A stretch of 64,000 nt of DNA from Devosia epidermidihirudinis (GTDB taxonomy: Bacteria; Pseudomonadota; Alphaproteobacteria; Rhizobiales; Devosiaceae). The notes beneath the pieces are model-generated. The model made no database searches and was not told where the DNA came from. It saw only the letters and a list, made by a program, of their open reading frames with translations. Shown here piece by piece: positions 63,536 through 64,000 of this stretch. The DNA lies in the NCBI RefSeq assembly GCF_000971295.1, contig NZ_LANJ01000044.1, forward strand, positions 62,001 to 126,000, written 5' to 3'. Numbering within the stretch: position 1 is the first letter of the stretch; the number at the start of each line of letters is the position of its first letter. A program made the position numbers and the translations under genes.

Positions 63536-64000
63536 CTATCCCTTGAGCGCGACCTTGCCCTTGCGGCCGGGCTCGCCACTGGCGCGGGCTGCTTCTGCCG
63601 CGTCGGCCAGTTCGTAAACAGCCGCCACGGGCAGCTTGAGCTTGCCGCTTGCAGCGGCCGTCACCAGCTCACCGATCATCTTGCCGACGAGCTCTTGCCC
63701 AATACGGGCTCGAGCCCCCCAGAACCCACGCACCGTTGTTTGCTTGAACAGGATGGCGGCCGACGACAGGGTGATCGGCTTGCCAGTAAGATTGCCGAAA
63801 GCAACGACTTCAGCATGCTCTGCTGCCACACTGAGCAGCGCCTCAGGACCATCGCCACCCAAGGAATCCAGCCCACGCACGATCGGCGCACCGCCGGTAA
63901 TCGCCTTGACCTGATCACGCCAATCGGCGGCTTCGGTCGAGACCGCGTTGCCGATCCCCTGCGCCTTGAGCTCGGCCACGCCCGCATCGCGGCGCACCAG
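63536..64000 (-). CDS. Zinc/quinone-type medium-chain dehydrogenase, C-terminal part
   Basis: Only the last about 155 residues are visible; the N-terminus lies beyond the right edge. The sequence matches the nucleotide-binding and C-terminal part of medium-chain (MDR) quinone oxidoreductases: G-L-D-S-L-G-G-D, V-A-F-G-N-L-T-G, and the end G-R-K-G-K-V-A-L-K. It probably reduces enones or quinones with NADPH. Complete annotation needs the adjoining sequence. Confidence 0.82.
   Translation of the reverse strand: MVRRDAGVAELKAQGIGNAVSTEAADWRDQVKAITGGAPIVRGLDSLGGDGPEALLSVAAEHAEVVAFGNLTGKPITLSSAAILFKQTTVRGFWGARARIGQELVGKMIGELVTAAASGKLKLPVAAVYELADAAEAARASGEPGRKGKVALKG

Overview
The window is GC-rich chromosomal DNA of an alphaproteobacterium of the order Hyphomicrobiales, most likely Devosia or a close relative. 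This is inferred from gene content and order: a rhizobial-type chemotaxis operon with cheS and a CheZ-like cheT candidate, a CpdR-like receiver next to ftsEX, a tyrC-hisC pair, divergent tlpA/argH, and two perfect TTAA-N7-TTAA (CtrA-type) boxes. I see no insertion sequence, prophage, CRISPR array or rRNA. One tRNA gene, tRNA-Leu(CAA), is present.

Layout. 1-6.7 kb: the end of a copper-related YcnI gene with a small partner, tRNA-Leu, an AzlCD amino-acid exporter, a MATE pump, an SDR/LysR divergent pair, and a HIG1-like protein with a cobalamin adenosyltransferase. 6.7-13 kb: a diguanylate cyclase, a YjfB-type motility gene with a small companion, tlpA/argH, a ChaC cyclotransferase and lysA. 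13-19 kb: CpdR-like receiver with a zinc-ribbon protein, ftsEX, plsC, a second ChaC and a DUF2125 protein. 19-25 kb: tyrC-hisC, a methyltransferase, gloB, an unusual small gene with an elaborate 5' region, fumC and rpmF. 25-33 kb: mtgA, ispA-MOSC-ybaK, ispG-DUF4037, small DUF genes and a second diguanylate cyclase. 33-44 kb: pyruvate carboxylase, a phosphatase-like protein, an orphan betaine-binding protein, livK and the livGFHM operon, and mgsA.

44-60.2 kb is a chemotaxis island. cheS-cheY1-cheA-cheW form one minus-strand unit ending at a terminator. A TetR gene and an inverted cheT candidate follow. A second minus-strand block then carries cheD, a membrane chemoreceptor, cheR-cheB, cheY2 and three more chemoreceptors (Cache, tandem PAS and globin-coupled). 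The last three receptors end in W-x-x-F tails of the kind that tether CheR/CheB. 60.3-64 kb: an NAD(P)-binding/SAF-domain oxidoreductase, a secreted protein of unknown role, a siderophore-interacting flavoprotein and a partial alcohol dehydrogenase.

The most unusual non-coding signal lies at 22.89-23.02 kb. A perfect CtrA-type box, a consensus-like sigma-54 promoter and a 10-bp hairpin that buries the ribosome-binding site all precede an 83-codon gene for a basic protein of unknown function. The cheT candidate and the shared D-x-E-L-F tails of CheD and CheT are the best protein-level leads. All functions are assigned by reading translations, without database searches.
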